Source: CBDCXF01 sp965223755
GTDB taxonomy: Bacteria > Acidobacteriota > Thermoanaerobaculia > Multivoradales > JAHEKO01
Assembly (NCBI GenBank): GCA_965223755.1
Contig: CBDCXF010000001.1
Location: forward strand, 1,054,001-1,118,000
DNA length: 64,000 nt
Direction: 5' to 3'
Both the position numbers and the translations under genes were made by a program. The notes below the pieces were generated by a model. It had not been told where the DNA came from. It saw nothing but the letters and a program-made list of their open reading frames with translations, and did not search any database. This document shows, piece by piece, positions 1-9,390 of this stretch (within the stretch, counting starts at the first letter, position 1; each line of letters begins with the position of its first letter).

Positions 1-483
1 GCGATCCAGAGTACCGACTTGCCCTTCGATCTAGTTTGCGCCGGCGGCCGCCGCGAACAGCATCGGCGCAACCAATTCACCGCCCAACGGCTGGGAATCG
101 AAGACCGCTTCCGCGTCTTGGGACATGTCGACGACGCTGATATGAACGCCCTTTACCAGGGTGCGCACTTGTTTCTTTACCCGACTCTCTATGAAGGGTT
201 CGGCCTGCCGGTTGTGGAAGCGATGGCCTCGGGAGTTCCAGTCGTTACCTCCAGCACGTCGGCCCTGAAGGAGATCGCCCAAGGCGCCGCGCGACTGGTG
301 GACCCATTGGACGTAGCGGCGCTGAGCCGCGAAATCGGACGCTGCCTGACTGACGACAAGCTCCGACAAGAGCTGATTGCGGCAGGCAAGGTCCGCGCCA
401 AACAGTATTCGTGGGACCGTACCGCTGACCGCATCCTCGAGATCTACCAAGATACCCTCGAAGAGGGCTATTTCGGCGCCTAA
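1..483 (+). CDS. Glycosyltransferase family 4, C-terminal part (5' end outside window)
   Basis: The reading frame is open from base 1 and ends at a TAA at 481-483, so only the last 160 codons are present. The visible part is the nucleotide-sugar binding half of a GT-B fold glycosyltransferase. It contains the E-x7-E motif (EGFGLPVVE), followed by the usual small-residue turn (AMASGVPVV) and a C-terminal helix rich in charged residues. The enzyme probably adds a sugar to a lipid-linked glycan at the cytoplasmic face of the inner membrane. It sits 7 bases upstream of a second GT4 gene and a polyprenyl sugar transferase, which places it in an exopolysaccharide or O-antigen cluster. Donor and acceptor cannot be told from sequence. 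Confidence 0.85.
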   Translation, partial: AIQSTDLPFDLVCAGGRREQHRRNQFTAQRLGIEDRFRVLGHVDDADMNALYQGAHLFLYPTLYEGFGLPVVEAMASGVPVVTSSTSALKEIAQGAARLVDPLDVAALSREIGRCLTDDKLRQELIAAGKVRAKQYSWDRTADRILEIYQDTLEEGYFGA

Positions 484-490
484 TCGACTC

Positions 491-1624
491 ATGCGTCTAG
501 CCGAACGACCGATTGTCGTCCACGACTGGCTAACGGGGATGCGTGGCGGCGAAAAAGTCCTCGAGGAGGTCCTGGCCTTGCTGCCCGAGGCCGCGATCGC
601 TACCCTTTTTCATTTTCCTAACGCGGTCAGCTCGACAATCGAAAAACGGAAAATCTACACCTCCCCGCTCCAGCGCTTCCCCGGCCTGCGCCGGCACTAT
701 CGCCACTATTTGCCACTCTACCCCTGGGCGGTCCGGAGGCTACCCACGGCAGGCCATGATCTAGTCGTATCCGTCAGCCACAGCGTGGCCAAGGCAGTTC
801 GTTGCGAGCCCGCGGCGTACCACCTTTGTTATTGCAACTCGCCAATGCGCTACGTCTGGGATCAGCGCCGCGAATACTTTCCGTCGCCATCGGGTCCGGT
901 CGATTGGGTTCGCGAGCGACTCCTCGATCGACTGCGGGCTTGGGACCGAGCCAGCAACGACGACGTCGACCTTTTTGTCGCCAATTCTTCGTTCGTGAGC
1001 AACCGCATCGCCCATGCCTACAAATTGACCTCAGAGGTCGTCCATCCACCAGTACACGCTGAAGACATCAAGCCTGCATTGTCCGGCTCCGACAGCTACT
1101 TGCTGGCAGTTTCCGCCTTGGTTCCATACAAGCGGGTGGACATCGCAATCCGCATCGCCGCCGCCACCGGGCGCCAACTCAAGGTGGTCGGCGACGGTCC
1201 GGACCGACCGGTTCTACAGCGACTCGCTACCGAACTCGGCGCTCCCGTCACCCTCTGCGGCCGGGTGCCACGAAGTGAGCTTGTCGCTCTTTACCGCGGC
1301 GCCGGAGTGTTCTTACAGCCTGGAGTAGAAGACTTTGGCATCAGCAGCGTCGAGGCGTTAGCCGCTGGAATTCCGGTCGTGGCTCGCGCAAAAGGAGGGG
1401 CTGTGGACATCGTCCGCCCAGGCGTGGACGGAATCCTGGTTGAAGGCCAAGAGATCGACGAATGGTGTCAGGCCATTGACACCGCCCAGCGAATGCGGTC
1501 CAATTATTTGGATAGAGCGGATAGAGCGCTTGAGTTTTCCGTGCTCAGGTTCCGCCAGAGGATCGAAGACATCCTACGGCGCAAGCCGACAAGCAAACCG
1601 ATTCAGGGAACGCAAGAGTCTTGA
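491..1624 (+). CDS. Glycosyltransferase family 4
   Basis: This 377-residue protein opens with VVHDWLTGMRGGEKVLE, a typical N-terminus of GT4 mannosyltransferase-like (WbaZ-type) enzymes, in which the Gly-Gly loop lies near the donor phosphates. The C-terminal half holds the E-x7-E motif (EDFGISSVE) and a following GIPVVARAKGG turn. No signal peptide or membrane helix is seen, so it is probably cytoplasmic or membrane-peripheral. The frame extends upstream to 377, but the ATG at 491 begins right after the preceding gene's stop and starts the conserved N-terminus. Its stop overlaps the TTG start of the next gene. The role in exopolysaccharide assembly is inferred from neighbours. Confidence 0.88.
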   Translation: MRLAERPIVVHDWLTGMRGGEKVLEEVLALLPEAAIATLFHFPNAVSSTIEKRKIYTSPLQRFPGLRRHYRHYLPLYPWAVRRLPTAGHDLVVSVSHSVAKAVRCEPAAYHLCYCNSPMRYVWDQRREYFPSPSGPVDWVRERLLDRLRAWDRASNDDVDLFVANSSFVSNRIAHAYKLTSEVVHPPVHAEDIKPALSGSDSYLLAVSALVPYKRVDIAIRIAAATGRQLKVVGDGPDRPVLQRLATELGAPVTLCGRVPRSELVALYRGAGVFLQPGVEDFGISSVEALAAGIPVVARAKGGAVDIVRPGVDGILVEGQEIDEWCQAIDTAQRMRSNYLDRADRALEFSVLRFRQRIEDILRRKPTSKPIQGTQES

Positions 1625-3069
1625 TCCAGCAAAAACTCCGCACGACCGCGGCAACCTACCTTCTCAGCGACATCGTCCTCACCGTAGCGGCATTCGCGAT
1701 CGCGTGGTGGCTGCGATTCGAAGCAAACTTCTTCTTCGACTTCGCAGTCGACACCCTGCCGGGTTTCGCTTTTCGCTATCTTGCCTTAGTTCCGGTGATC
1801 TTGATCATCTGGCCAGTGGTGTTCTATTTCCACGGCCTATATCGACTGCGCCGCAGCAGAAGTCGGGTCGAAGAGGTTTTGACCGTCGCTCTTGCGGCTC
1901 TCCTGGGAATCTTCTTGCTCTCTGTTTTTACTGCTTGGTATCGGCCGGAAGGTGCGCTCCGACCGGACGGTACGCGCGAAGTATTTACCTACAGTCGTTC
2001 GTTTCTCGCTCTCTTTGCCGTCGCCGACGTTTTGTGCGTTTCGACCGGTCGCATGGTCATTCGCGGCTTCCTGCGCCGACGCTGGCTCTCCGGAGCTTCT
2101 CGCCGCAATATCTTGGTCGTTGGTGCCGGCGGACTGGGACAGGACATTGGCGGCAAGATAGCCGGCCACGTTGATTTCGGATTTCGCCTCGCCGGCTATC
2201 TCGATGACGACGTCGGCAAGCAGGGCCGCGAATTTCACGGCGCCCCAGTTCTGGGCTCCTTGACCGACCTTGAGTCCGTCGTTCGCGAGAACGAAATCGA
2301 TCTCGCTTACATCGCTCTACCACTGGAAGCGCATCGCAAAGTCGTCGGGATTGTCGATGTCCTGGGTAAAGAGTGCGTCGAAGTGCGCTTGGTTCCCGAC
2401 ATCCTTCAGTACGCCACTCTCAAGGCGGCTCTCGAAGACCTAGATGGAACGCCGGTTATCAATCTGTCGCAGGTGCCCTTGCAGGGCTGGCACAGTCTCG
2501 GCAAGCGCGCCATGGACATCGCCGTGGCTGGATCGGCTCTGGCGGTCGGAATCCTGACAGGCTTCCTGCCGATCCTGGCCCTACTGGTCTGGCTCGAAGA
2601 CCGCGGGCCGATCTTCTACCACCAGGAACGCATGGGGCTCGATGGCAAGCGCTTCATAATCCACAAGTTCCGTTCGATGCGTCGGAATGCCGAACACACC
2701 ACCGGACCGGTATGGGCGGTCGAGGACGATCCTCGACGGACTCGCGTTGGCGGCTGGATGCGCAAGTGGTCGCTCGACGAACTCCCGCAACTTTGGAACA
2801 TCCTCAAGGGCGAGATGTCCTTGATCGGGCCCCGGCCCGAACGCCCCGATTTCGTCGAGCAGTTCAAGCACAGGATTCCGCAGTACATGCTGCGCCATCG
2901 GGTCAAGGCCGGCCTCACCGGCTGGGCACAAGTTCACGGCTGGCGCGGCAACACGTCGATCAGCAAGCGCATTCAATACGACATCTACTACATCGAGAAT
3001 TGGTCCCTCAAGTTGGACCTCAAGATTCTGTGGATGACGTTGCGCGAAGTCCGAACGAACGCCTACTAA
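1621..3069 (+). CDS. Polyprenyl-phosphate sugar-1-phosphate transferase (WcaJ/WbaP type)
   Basis: This 482-residue membrane protein initiates the lipid-linked repeat unit by moving a sugar-1-phosphate from a UDP-sugar to undecaprenyl phosphate. The N-terminal half has about four hydrophobic segments and then a Rossmann-like domain (VVGAGGLGQ, about residue 160). The C-terminal third is the catalytic bacterial sugar transferase domain: KRAMDIAVAG, a hydrophobic anchor, KFRSMRRNAE, then SLDELPQLWNILKGEMS followed by LIGPRPERP and an RHRVKAGLTGWAQV stretch. Start is a TTG sharing four bases (TTGA) with the upstream stop, which implies translational coupling. It closes the cluster; 260 bases without a gene follow before a convergent operon. 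Sugar specificity is unknown. Confidence 0.92.
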   Translation: MIQQKLRTTAATYLLSDIVLTVAAFAIAWWLRFEANFFFDFAVDTLPGFAFRYLALVPVILIIWPVVFYFHGLYRLRRSRSRVEEVLTVALAALLGIFLLSVFTAWYRPEGALRPDGTREVFTYSRSFLALFAVADVLCVSTGRMVIRGFLRRRWLSGASRRNILVVGAGGLGQDIGGKIAGHVDFGFRLAGYLDDDVGKQGREFHGAPVLGSLTDLESVVRENEIDLAYIALPLEAHRKVVGIVDVLGKECVEVRLVPDILQYATLKAALEDLDGTPVINLSQVPLQGWHSLGKRAMDIAVAGSALAVGILTGFLPILALLVWLEDRGPIFYHQERMGLDGKRFIIHKFRSMRRNAEHTTGPVWAVEDDPRRTRVGGWMRKWSLDELPQLWNILKGEMSLIGPRPERPDFVEQFKHRIPQYMLRHRVKAGLTGWAQVHGWRGNTSISKRIQYDIYYIENWSLKLDLKILWMTLREVRTNAY

Positions 3070-3329
3070 CCCTACTCTTCTCCCAACTGCGCACTGAGCC
3101 TCTCTCTATTTTGAGCTGGTGGAGAAATTCGTACCTGCCAGACCCGAAAGCGTCTTTGCGAGCGCTAGGCATCGTGGTCTCGCAGTCTTCCCGTGCTCCA
3201 GCGCGACGCAAAGCCGAGGCGAGTCCCCGGCCATTGCATTCTGAAGAGCACTCGCCGTCTTTCGGGGCGGAGGTACGGATCGTCCCTTCTCAAATCCCTT
3301 TTCTGAAGGTGAGCAAACAGGAGCGAGAG

Positions 3330-5387
3330 TCAGGCCGCTTTCGGCAGATCGCGTAGAACGTCGGCCAGCTTGCTTCTCAATTCACTCAGCTCATCCCGCT
3401 CCAACTCGCGACCGCCAAAGCTTTCTTGTAAGTAGGCGGACACCAGCGCCTCGACTTCCGCGCTGTGCTGCGGCACCCGTTCAACGACGCGGCCGGCAAC
3501 TTCCAAAGGCCCCTGGGAAGCGTCTTCGACTCCGGTTGAGGCCTTGGATCTCAGGCGCAGGTAGAGGGCGGTGGCGGTCGCCCCCCTTTTGCGCATCAGC
3601 GCCCAAAAAGACAATGCCACCACCAAGACTGCGACTGCGGCCAGCCACCACCAGGGTCGACCGGTTGTCTCCGCAACTACGCTCGTGGACCCACTGACAT
3701 CAATCGGCTCGTCACTCAAGGCGACCTCAGACGATGGCTCACCGATTGGCTCCCCGCCAAACAACTCCCGCCATCGCTCTTTGAGCGAATTGACGAGCCG
3801 CGCAAAAAATCCACTCTGATCGGCCGAACTGTAGGTCAAGACATACCGGTCCCAGCGGTAGATCAGCCAGTCGTAAGCGTCCGCGAGGCGCTGCCGCCAT
3901 CCCGAACTCGAGGGTGCCCCTATCGGTCGCCCGGCAGGTGGCGTGGGATCGAAGGTCAGCCAACCACGCCCGGGCACATAGGCCTCTACCCAAGCGTGGG
4001 CATTGGAGTTGCGAACGACGTAAAAATCTTCCAACGAGTTGGCTTCCGCGCCCAAGAATCCCCCCACCACTCGCGCCGCGATCCCCTGCGAGCGCAGCAT
4101 CAAGACCATTGCCGAAGCAAAGTACTCACAGTGTCCCGTACGCTTTTCAAACAGGAAATCTTCGATCGGGCGCTGGCGATCGAGATTGACGTCAAGGCTG
4201 TAGGAAAAATCTTCTACGAAGTGTCGCTCGAGCGCCGCTATTTGCGCGTCGAGGGCACTCTCAGAGTCGGCAAAAAACGAACTCGCATGGTCGCGGATGC
4301 GGTCGGTGACGCCCTCGGTGTTGAGAGTGACCTGTGACGGAGGCTCGTTGGCAAGGCTACGACGACGGCGACCGAATTCCATCGAGTAGCGCAACGGCGC
4401 CCCGCCCCATCGAAACGGCTGCAGATCTCCGCCATCGCTGACGCCAATGCGCTGCGAACCGGTCTCGAGAGAAGAAACTTCCAAAAGGACCGGAACCACG
4501 CGCGATCCGGTAAGTCGACTCAGCACTTCGACTTCACCCAGCGGGACCTGGCTGGCGAGTACGAAGGTTCCGTTCTCGGCTCGCAGGAACCGCGCCGGGC
4601 GGGCGCGCGACCAGGTTCCCTCGTTGTAGACGTCGTAAGTCATTCCCTTCAAGCGAATCTCGCCCGGGACCATGCCTTGAAAGGCAAGCTGCAGAGCGAC
4701 ACTGCGGTCGCCACGAATGCTCCCTATGGCATCGAGAGTCAGGTCGTCGCCAAAGGCTGCGATCCCACCGGGACCAAGGTCAGCGCCTCCACCGCCGGCA
4801 ATCTGTGGCTGACCAAGGCGGGGAAAGAGCGGGAAGATCACCGCACAACCGAGAATCGACCCGGTAATAACCCAGCCCACAAAGCGTTTCTTGTTGGGAA
4901 CCGCTTCGGCGCGAGGAAAAGAAGATCGATTGTGCGCTTCGGCGAACTCCACCAGCGCAAACACCAGCAACGAAGTAAACGCGATCAAATGGACGACCAG
5001 AGCTGGATGCACGCTCGACCCCATACCCGCCAGAAACAAAAAGAACGCTCCCGCCACAGCGTGCCATTTGTCCCGCTCCGACCTCAGCGCGAAGAGTTTC
5101 GCGGCGGTGGCAAACATCGCCACGTGGACCAGCGGACGTAGAACCAAACCCCCTTGGGCTGACGCCAGATCAAAAAACAAGACCGGAAAGTAAAGCGCTC
5201 CTGTCAGGTTGAGCACCCACGACGGCAGCTCGACGCCGGCCCCGCTCCGCAGGCGCAATAAAAAAATGCTAACGACGGCGAGGTAGGCAAATGCGGCCGG
5301 CCACGCAGCCATCTCATTGAACGGTAGCGGCAGAGGCGCCAGCAGTGCCAACCAGCCGACCAGACGGCACTTCCTTTGCCACGTCAT
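3330..5387 (-). CDS. TgpA-type transmembrane transglutaminase-like protein (DUF3488 plus transglutaminase core)
   Basis: The 685-residue protein has about six N-terminal hydrophobic segments (to about residue 190), a large soluble loop holding a transglutaminase-like domain, and one C-terminal membrane helix around 580-600 followed by a cytoplasmic tail. The catalytic triad is visible: Cys420 in RTGHCEYFAS, His464 in SNAHAWVEAY and Asp480 in WLTFDPTPP. It is the last gene of a MoxR-DUF58-TgpA operon and overlaps the DUF58 stop by four bases (ATGA). TgpA of Pseudomonas is an essential periplasm-facing protein of this architecture. The substrate here is unknown. The 3' end converges on the exopolysaccharide cluster. 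Confidence 0.9.
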   Translation of the reverse strand: MTWQRKCRLVGWLALLAPLPLPFNEMAAWPAAFAYLAVVSIFLLRLRSGAGVELPSWVLNLTGALYFPVLFFDLASAQGGLVLRPLVHVAMFATAAKLFALRSERDKWHAVAGAFFLFLAGMGSSVHPALVVHLIAFTSLLVFALVEFAEAHNRSSFPRAEAVPNKKRFVGWVITGSILGCAVIFPLFPRLGQPQIAGGGGADLGPGGIAAFGDDLTLDAIGSIRGDRSVALQLAFQGMVPGEIRLKGMTYDVYNEGTWSRARPARFLRAENGTFVLASQVPLGEVEVLSRLTGSRVVPVLLEVSSLETGSQRIGVSDGGDLQPFRWGGAPLRYSMEFGRRRRSLANEPPSQVTLNTEGVTDRIRDHASSFFADSESALDAQIAALERHFVEDFSYSLDVNLDRQRPIEDFLFEKRTGHCEYFASAMVLMLRSQGIAARVVGGFLGAEANSLEDFYVVRNSNAHAWVEAYVPGRGWLTFDPTPPAGRPIGAPSSSGWRQRLADAYDWLIYRWDRYVLTYSSADQSGFFARLVNSLKERWRELFGGEPIGEPSSEVALSDEPIDVSGSTSVVAETTGRPWWWLAAVAVLVVALSFWALMRKRGATATALYLRLRSKASTGVEDASQGPLEVAGRVVERVPQHSAEVEALVSAYLQESFGGRELERDELSELRSKLADVLRDLPKAA

Positions 5388-6463
5388 GCGGCGTCTTCCG
5401 CTGCAGTCGTCGCCAACCGCAATGCCCGCACGTCGCCGTGGCGCACGGGCCTTCCTGGGGCCAAAGGAGGAGCTCCTTTGGCAATGGCCACCGGTTGAAT
5501 GAGAGCCAGATGGGTCAGCAATCGCTCGTGGTGGCGAGCGCCGGACGTCGGCGGAAAGCTCATATCCCGAGTGATCAATTCCACTTCAAAACCGGCTTCC
5601 ATGTACTTGTGAATGGCCGTAGCTGCTTCACTAATCAGCAACTCGAAGCGGCGCTGCTCTTCTTCTGTGGCCAACTCTCCGACTCCATTGTCAAAGAGAA
5701 CGGTGAACAGTCGCCCTCCTTCAGCCTGCCGTTCAAGCACCACCACCTCGCCCGACTGCGCCGTCTTTTTCCAGTGGATGCGCCGCGGATCATCTCCGTC
5801 CCGGTACGGCCGCAGTGAGTGCAGATCCAACCCAGAACCGCGACGTTCTTGCGGCTCCTCTCCCAGAAGTCCGCGCTGGGGGTGATCGCTGGTGCCCTCG
5901 TCAAATAGCTCAGGATAGACGAGGATCGGCGTTTGCAAGCGCAACTTCGTCCCTTTGGCGAAGAAACCAAACGGAAACAAACTTGAGATCACCACAGCGT
6001 CGACGCGATGCAGCCCACGGCGCGGAAATAGCAAACGCAAGTCCAAATCGCTACGCGTGCCCGGATCGACGCGGCTGCAGTAGGCGATGTCACTCGCCTC
6101 GGCGAGCCGTACCTGAAGCCACCGTCGGCTCCAACGCTTACCCTCGTTGGTCAAGTCGACCACACCCCAAGATGGCCGTAGCGCGTACACCTCGCGCGGC
6201 AGATCCAGGCCGGCGCGTATGCCCGTCAGGTTGGTGCGCGACAACCAGCCCGACAAAGCGAACAGAGTCAGCATCTGCCCAAAGACCAAAAATAGTGCGT
6301 TGTTGCCGGTGTTGATGGCAGCAAGCGCGGCGATCACCGTCAAGCCTAGGTAGGCCGCTCCCAGCTTGGTAATGCGGATCCCATGGGGGGCGGCCGGCTG
6401 AGGTGTGGCCGACTGGACCGCACCCCGGCGCGAAAATTCGTTGGCTTTTCTGAAGGGTTTCAC
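5384..6463 (-). CDS. DUF58 domain protein
   Basis: The 359-residue protein has two N-terminal hydrophobic segments (AAYLGLTVIAALAAI and ALFLVFGQMLTLFAL) followed by a soluble vWA-like domain. It contains the DUF58 signature DGDDPRRIHWKKTAQSGE around residue 220. DUF58 proteins are almost always encoded between a MoxR ATPase and a transglutaminase or vWA protein, as here. The module is thought to act in envelope assembly or MoxR-driven protein activation, but no reaction is established. Start is a GTG at 6463, 49 bases after moxR. The stop overlaps the next gene. Confidence 0.9.
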   Translation of the reverse strand: MKPFRKANEFSRRGAVQSATPQPAAPHGIRITKLGAAYLGLTVIAALAAINTGNNALFLVFGQMLTLFALSGWLSRTNLTGIRAGLDLPREVYALRPSWGVVDLTNEGKRWSRRWLQVRLAEASDIAYCSRVDPGTRSDLDLRLLFPRRGLHRVDAVVISSLFPFGFFAKGTKLRLQTPILVYPELFDEGTSDHPQRGLLGEEPQERRGSGLDLHSLRPYRDGDDPRRIHWKKTAQSGEVVVLERQAEGGRLFTVLFDNGVGELATEEEQRRFELLISEAATAIHKYMEAGFEVELITRDMSFPPTSGARHHERLLTHLALIQPVAIAKGAPPLAPGRPVRHGDVRALRLATTAAEDAA

Positions 6464-6512
6464 GATCTTAGATCGCGGGCGCGCTTGTGTGGCCGCGCTC
6501 TCATCAACCTGC

Positions 6513-7466
6513 CTAAATCGGCACCGCGACGCGCCGCAGAACTCGTTCGACCGCCGCTCGACCGGCCGCTACCCCGACCTCACCGCGCACCGCCACGCGG
6601 TGGCCAAAAACCGCCGGAGCAAGTACTTGAACGTCGTCCGGGGTAGCAAAATCTCTCCCTTCGCAGAGCGCCCAAGCCTGCACCGCGCGATAGAGATCTT
6701 GAGTTCCTCGCGTCGATACGCCGAGGGCAAACTCCCGGCCGTGCCGAGTGCCTTCGGCGATCTCAAGGATGTAGTCGCGCAGCTTGTCGACAACGGTGAC
6801 TTCTTGCGCGCGGCTCTGAAGATCTTGCAGTTCGTCCACCCGGACGACCGGCTCGACTTGATCCAAGAGGTCCTCGACCTGCACCGCGAGCAAGTCACGC
6901 TCGCTGTCACGATCGGGATAGCCGATCTCTACCGTCAGCATGAAGCGATCCAGTTGCGATTCGGGCAGCGGGAAAGTGCCCGTGAATTCGTGCGGATTTT
7001 GTGTCGCGATGACAAAGAACGGCCGCGGTAGTCGGTAGCGTTTGCGTTCCACCGTCACGTAGCCTTCGCTCATCGCCTCGAGCAGTGCCGATTGGGTCTT
7101 GGGACTGGCGCGATTGATCTCATCGGCCAGCACCATGCCGGCGAAAATGGGGCCGGGGACGAATTCGAACTCCTCGCGCGACTGTCGATAGACCGACACT
7201 CCCAGAATGTCGGCCGGGAGCAAATCGCTGGTGCACTGAATACGCTGAAAGCTGAGATCGAGGGAACGGGCGAGGGCCTGGGCGAGGGTCGTCTTGCCGA
7301 CTCCGGGTACATCCTCGACCAGCAGATGTCCTCCGCCGATTACGGCGACCACCGCAAGGCGCACAACCTCCGGCTTTCCCTGCAGAACGCCGGAGATGGT
7401 CTCCTCCAAACGAGCGACGCGAACATCAACGACATTAGGAGCAGCTACGATCTGTTCTTGCGGCAT
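6513..7466 (-). CDS. MoxR-family AAA+ ATPase
   Basis: This 317-residue cytoplasmic ATPase shows Walker A (GVGKTT within EDVPGVGKTTLAQALAR), Walker B with VLADEINR, the MoxR segment SPKTQSALLEAMSEG, and sensor 1 (IATQNP). The C-terminal lid domain (STRGTQDLYRAVQAWA) is complete. MoxR proteins are chaperone-like ATPases that work with vWA or DUF58 partners, and the DUF58 and transglutaminase genes follow directly. Start is an ATG 29 bases after the stop of a small lipoprotein gene, so all four probably share a transcript. Confidence 0.93.
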   Translation of the reverse strand: MPQEQIVAAPNVVDVRVARLEETISGVLQGKPEVVRLAVVAVIGGGHLLVEDVPGVGKTTLAQALARSLDLSFQRIQCTSDLLPADILGVSVYRQSREEFEFVPGPIFAGMVLADEINRASPKTQSALLEAMSEGYVTVERKRYRLPRPFFVIATQNPHEFTGTFPLPESQLDRFMLTVEIGYPDRDSERDLLAVQVEDLLDQVEPVVRVDELQDLQSRAQEVTVVDKLRDYILEIAEGTRHGREFALGVSTRGTQDLYRAVQAWALCEGRDFATPDDVQVLAPAVFGHRVAVRGEVGVAAGRAAVERVLRRVAVPI

Positions 7467-7495
7467 CGAAAACGGCGGTTTTCTATCCAGCTTTG

Positions 7496-8080
7496 TTAGG
7501 GAGACTGCAGACCGGCAAATTCACGGTAGTCGCCCCACTCATCCACCGGCACCGGTTGGCGAATCTCGGCGTAGAAACCGTAGCCCTCGTGAAAATCCAC
7601 ATCTTCCAGAACGTGCGTGAACTGCTGCCCTGGAGTGTTGGCTTCGATAGCCGAGACGTCAAACCACTGTTTCCAGTTGGCAACTTCGTTTTCCCCGTCG
7701 GACATGTAGAAGTCCACGGTGACGCCGTCCAGTTTTCTGGGACTCTCATGGCGGATGATCACATCGAGCAGAATGTCTTGGCGCACCGGAACCTCTTCAA
7801 CAACTTCCGCACCGTCCTCCGAGGTGGATTCATCGGACGCACCGGCGGCTTGAGTGTCAGCGCTCTCGCTTTCGCCATTTACCGCGTCCTCGCCATCGAC
7901 CTCTTCCGCAACCAACGGCACTTGCCGGACTACGAATCCCTCCGTCATCGCCGCTTCATAGCGAGATCGCGCGTCGACCAACTGTTCCTCGGGAGACTTT
8001 TGCTGGCAGGCAATGCCAGCCACGAGCAGAGCCAGTGCAGCGATCATCCTGGCAACATTCCAACTCATCGGTGCTTTCAT
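7496..8080 (-). CDS. Small predicted lipoprotein of unknown function
   Basis: The 194-residue product has a short basic start, a hydrophobic segment and a lipobox LVAGIAC, so Cys is the likely lipidated residue at about position 20. A strongly acidic, low-complexity stretch (EEVDGEDAV through SEDGAEVVEE) follows. The C-terminal part (VPVRQDILLDVIIRHESPRK to the end) looks like a compact beta-rich fold. The frame is open upstream to 8359, but the ATG at 8080 is preceded by AGGAGT and starts the signal peptide, so the longer version is rejected. It lies 29 bases upstream of moxR, suggesting a link with the MoxR-DUF58-TgpA module. No family was recognised. Confidence 0.75.
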   Translation of the reverse strand: MKAPMSWNVARMIAALALLVAGIACQQKSPEEQLVDARSRYEAAMTEGFVVRQVPLVAEEVDGEDAVNGESESADTQAAGASDESTSEDGAEVVEEVPVRQDILLDVIIRHESPRKLDGVTVDFYMSDGENEVANWKQWFDVSAIEANTPGQQFTHVLEDVDFHEGYGFYAEIRQPVPVDEWGDYREFAGLQSP

Positions 8081-8258
8081 GATTGATACTCCTGCAAAGA
8101 GCAGTTGTGAACGGCACGTTTCACAGACTCTCCGACATTTGTAGAAGCTGCTCGCCCGCGCCCAACGTGCGCCGCAGGGTATCACGCGACCCTTGAGCCA
8201 AGAGTGTTGTTCAGCACTCGCTAGGCGCGTTTTTGATGGCCGGTAGGGTTGCCGTAAC

Positions 8259-9215
8259 TTAGGAGTTCCGGTGTCGCCAACGCTCGCGCAACTTGCCAGC
8301 GAGGACGACTTCGGGATGCAACACCACTCCGTGGTCTTTTCTGACCCGTTCCGCGGCAAGTTCCATCAACTCCATCACATCGCCCGCCGACGCACCGCCT
8401 CGATTGACGATGACGTTGGCGTGGCGCTCGCTGATCTGCGCGGCGCCCCGCGTTGCTCCTTTGAGACCGACCGCTTCGATCAATCTCCCGGCATAGTCGC
8501 CCTCGGGGTTGCGGAACACGGACCCCGCGTTTGGCGCTCCGGAGGGCAGACTGTCCCAGCGTTTCCGGTTCAATTCCTGGATGCGCTCCAGCGCCCGTTC
8601 CGATTCACCTTCGCACAACTGGAAGCTGGCTCGTACGACGATTTCGCCCGTATCTTGCAACACAGTCCTGCGGTATTGCGGTTCAAGTTCCGGTGGGCGC
8701 ACCAAACGGCGCCTGCCGTCGCGCGCCACAACCGCAGCGCGAATGAGCACATCGGTGATCTCGGTGCCATAGCAGCCGGCATTCATGAACACGGCGCCAC
8801 CGACCGTCGAGGGGAAACCGGACAGGGCTTCGAGGCCGAGTAGGCCTCGTTGGGCGGTTTTGCGCGCTAGTTGAGCCAGCGACACCGCGCCACCAGCGGC
8901 AACGCGATCACCGACGAAGCGGATGCGTCGAAAGTAACCGCCGAGCCTGGCCGTGATCCCCGGCAATCCTTCGTCCGGGATCAGAACGTTGGACCCCTGA
9001 CCGAGCAAAAAGAAAGGGATTTGTTCCTGGGTGGCAAACGCCAACAAGCGACGAAGGGCCGCCACAGTCGTTACTTCAGCAAAACACTGTGCCGGGCCGC
9101 CAACGCGCAAGGTGGTCAAAGATGCGAGGCTACGACCCCAGTCGAGGACTAACCCACGTTGGTCACTGGCCAGGGCAGACTTCCAGCTTGGTGAGAGAGA
9201 AAGTCGCTGGGTCAC
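8259..9215 (-). CDS. murB: UDP-N-acetylenolpyruvoylglucosamine reductase
   Basis: MurB reduces UDP-GlcNAc-enolpyruvate to UDP-MurNAc with NADPH and FAD in peptidoglycan synthesis. The 318-residue protein has the FAD-binding segment (TLRVGGPA, then FLLGQGSNVLIPDEG), EALSGFPSTVGGAVFMNAGCYG, the catalytic serine region PNAGSVFRNP, and the C-terminal HANVIVNRGGASAGDV with HPEV carrying the conserved Glu. The short form without the tyrosine loop fits type II MurB. Start is a GTG at 9215. It is divergent from recA with 175 bases between them. A 178-base gap separates it from the downstream lipoprotein gene on the same strand. Confidence 0.95.
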   Translation of the reverse strand: MTQRLSLSPSWKSALASDQRGLVLDWGRSLASLTTLRVGGPAQCFAEVTTVAALRRLLAFATQEQIPFFLLGQGSNVLIPDEGLPGITARLGGYFRRIRFVGDRVAAGGAVSLAQLARKTAQRGLLGLEALSGFPSTVGGAVFMNAGCYGTEITDVLIRAAVVARDGRRRLVRPPELEPQYRRTVLQDTGEIVVRASFQLCEGESERALERIQELNRKRWDSLPSGAPNAGSVFRNPEGDYAGRLIEAVGLKGATRGAAQISERHANVIVNRGGASAGDVMELMELAAERVRKDHGVVLHPEVVLAGKLRERWRHRNS

Positions 9216-9390
9216 GAGCGATGACGGCCGCCTTTTGCGTCTCTATTGAGCCAGACGGACAGCGCACTCAAGGTCCGGGGCTCAGCAAGATCGTCATGCT
9301 CCGCGGTGCGCACGTTCCAGGCTAGTATAGCGACCGTGAATCACGACGATAGAACGGCGCATTGAGCCCACTTTTGATCTAGGAGACCCG

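Noticed and set aside
2373..3356. A 327-codon plus-strand frame overlapping the sugar transferase
   Set aside because: It is rich in Arg, Pro and Ser, typical of an out-of-frame reading, and the sugar transferase motifs lie in the other frame.
9216..9390. Possible LexA operator upstream of recA
   Set aside because: No CTGT-N8-ACAG, GAAC-N4-GTTC or GTTC-N7-GTTC arrangement could be found by eye.
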